From Trebonia sp035571275 (GTDB taxonomy: Bacteria; Actinomycetota; Actinomycetes; Streptosporangiales; Streptosporangiaceae), in the NCBI GenBank assembly GCA_035571275.1, contig DATMKQ010000264.1:1-12790 (forward strand): a DNA stretch of 12,790 bases. Reading direction: 5' to 3'. Position 1 is the stretch's first letter. The number at the start of each line of letters is the position of its first letter. Positions 12,730-12,790 of the stretch are shown piece after piece. The translations under genes were made by a program, and so were the position numbers. The notes beneath the pieces were generated by a model, which saw only the letters and a program-made list of their open reading frames with translations, did not search any database and was not told the origin of the DNA.

Positions 12730-12790
12730 GGGTGGGACTGGGTGGGGTTGGCGGGCTGGGTGGGTTGGCGGGCTGGGTGGGTTGGCGGGC
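12730..12790. repeat. 17-bp G-tract tandem repeat upstream of xylA (continues past window)
   Basis: The unit GGGTTGGCGGGCTGGGT occurs at 12745-12761 and 12762-12778, with a partial third copy at 12779-12790 cut by the window edge. A related stretch GGGTGGGACTGGGTGGGG (12730-12747) precedes it and fits the four-tract quadruplex pattern with 1-3 nt loops. It begins 4 bp upstream of the xylA Shine-Dalgarno, so it is leader or promoter DNA. G-tracts are on the xylA template strand. Confidence 0.8.

Noticed and set aside
12720..12790. CRISPR-like array at the right edge
   Set aside because: Units are contiguous 17-bp repeats without spacers, so this is an ordinary tandem repeat.

Overview
High-GC window with GTG starts, Tat-type signals, an RsbW-like ATPase, LacI-family control and long antisense shadow frames: the chromosome of a soil actinomycete (Streptomyces, Catenulispora or Streptosporangium-like; genus not resolvable here). 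It is a pentose and arabinoxylan utilisation locus.

Layout. (1) 1-961, minus: 5' two thirds of araA (L-arabinose isomerase), cut by the window edge. (2) 962-1303: divergent control region with one promoter and one LacI-type operator for each direction. (3) 1304-4498, plus: sugar ABC importer (Tat lipoprotein binding protein, permease, single-domain ATPase), with a long hairpin between binding protein and permease. (4) 4506-6868, minus: araB-araD with ATGA overlap, facing the importer tail to tail. (5) 6946-7974, minus: LacI-family repressor. (6) 8102-9082, minus: zinc-dependent polyol-type dehydrogenase. (7) 9083-9349: AT-richer divergent control region with a cluster of CGAAA-N-TTTCG palindromes. 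(8) 9350-10528, plus: secreted GH10 endo-xylanase. (9) 10610-11122, plus: orphan RsbW-like ATPase, bracketed by hairpins. (10) 11159-11549: non-coding, hairpins and G-rich repeats. (11) 11550-12713, minus: xylA (xylose isomerase), with a 17-bp G-rich tandem repeat just upstream.

How it works together (inference). The xylanase cuts xylan outside the cell. The importer brings in a pentose, probably L-arabinose because its promoter carries the same operator as araA and araB. AraA, AraB and AraD turn L-arabinose into D-xylulose 5-phosphate, XylA turns xylose into xylulose, and the dehydrogenase may interconvert a pentitol and a ketose. Two regulatory codes are visible. A LacI-type code (TGTKARCGYTCACA, perfect form TGTGAGCGCTCACA) sits at araA, the importer and araB, and is most simply read by the LacI-family protein encoded next to araB. 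A second code (CGAAACTTTCG) sits around the xylanase and dehydrogenase, with one near-match in the araA/importer control region that may link the two regulons. I found no mobile element, CRISPR array, tRNA, rRNA or clearly undescribed system. The most interesting material is regulatory: the shared operators, an apparently leaderless araB promoter covered by its operator, the xylanase operator cluster, and the G-tract repeat at xylA.
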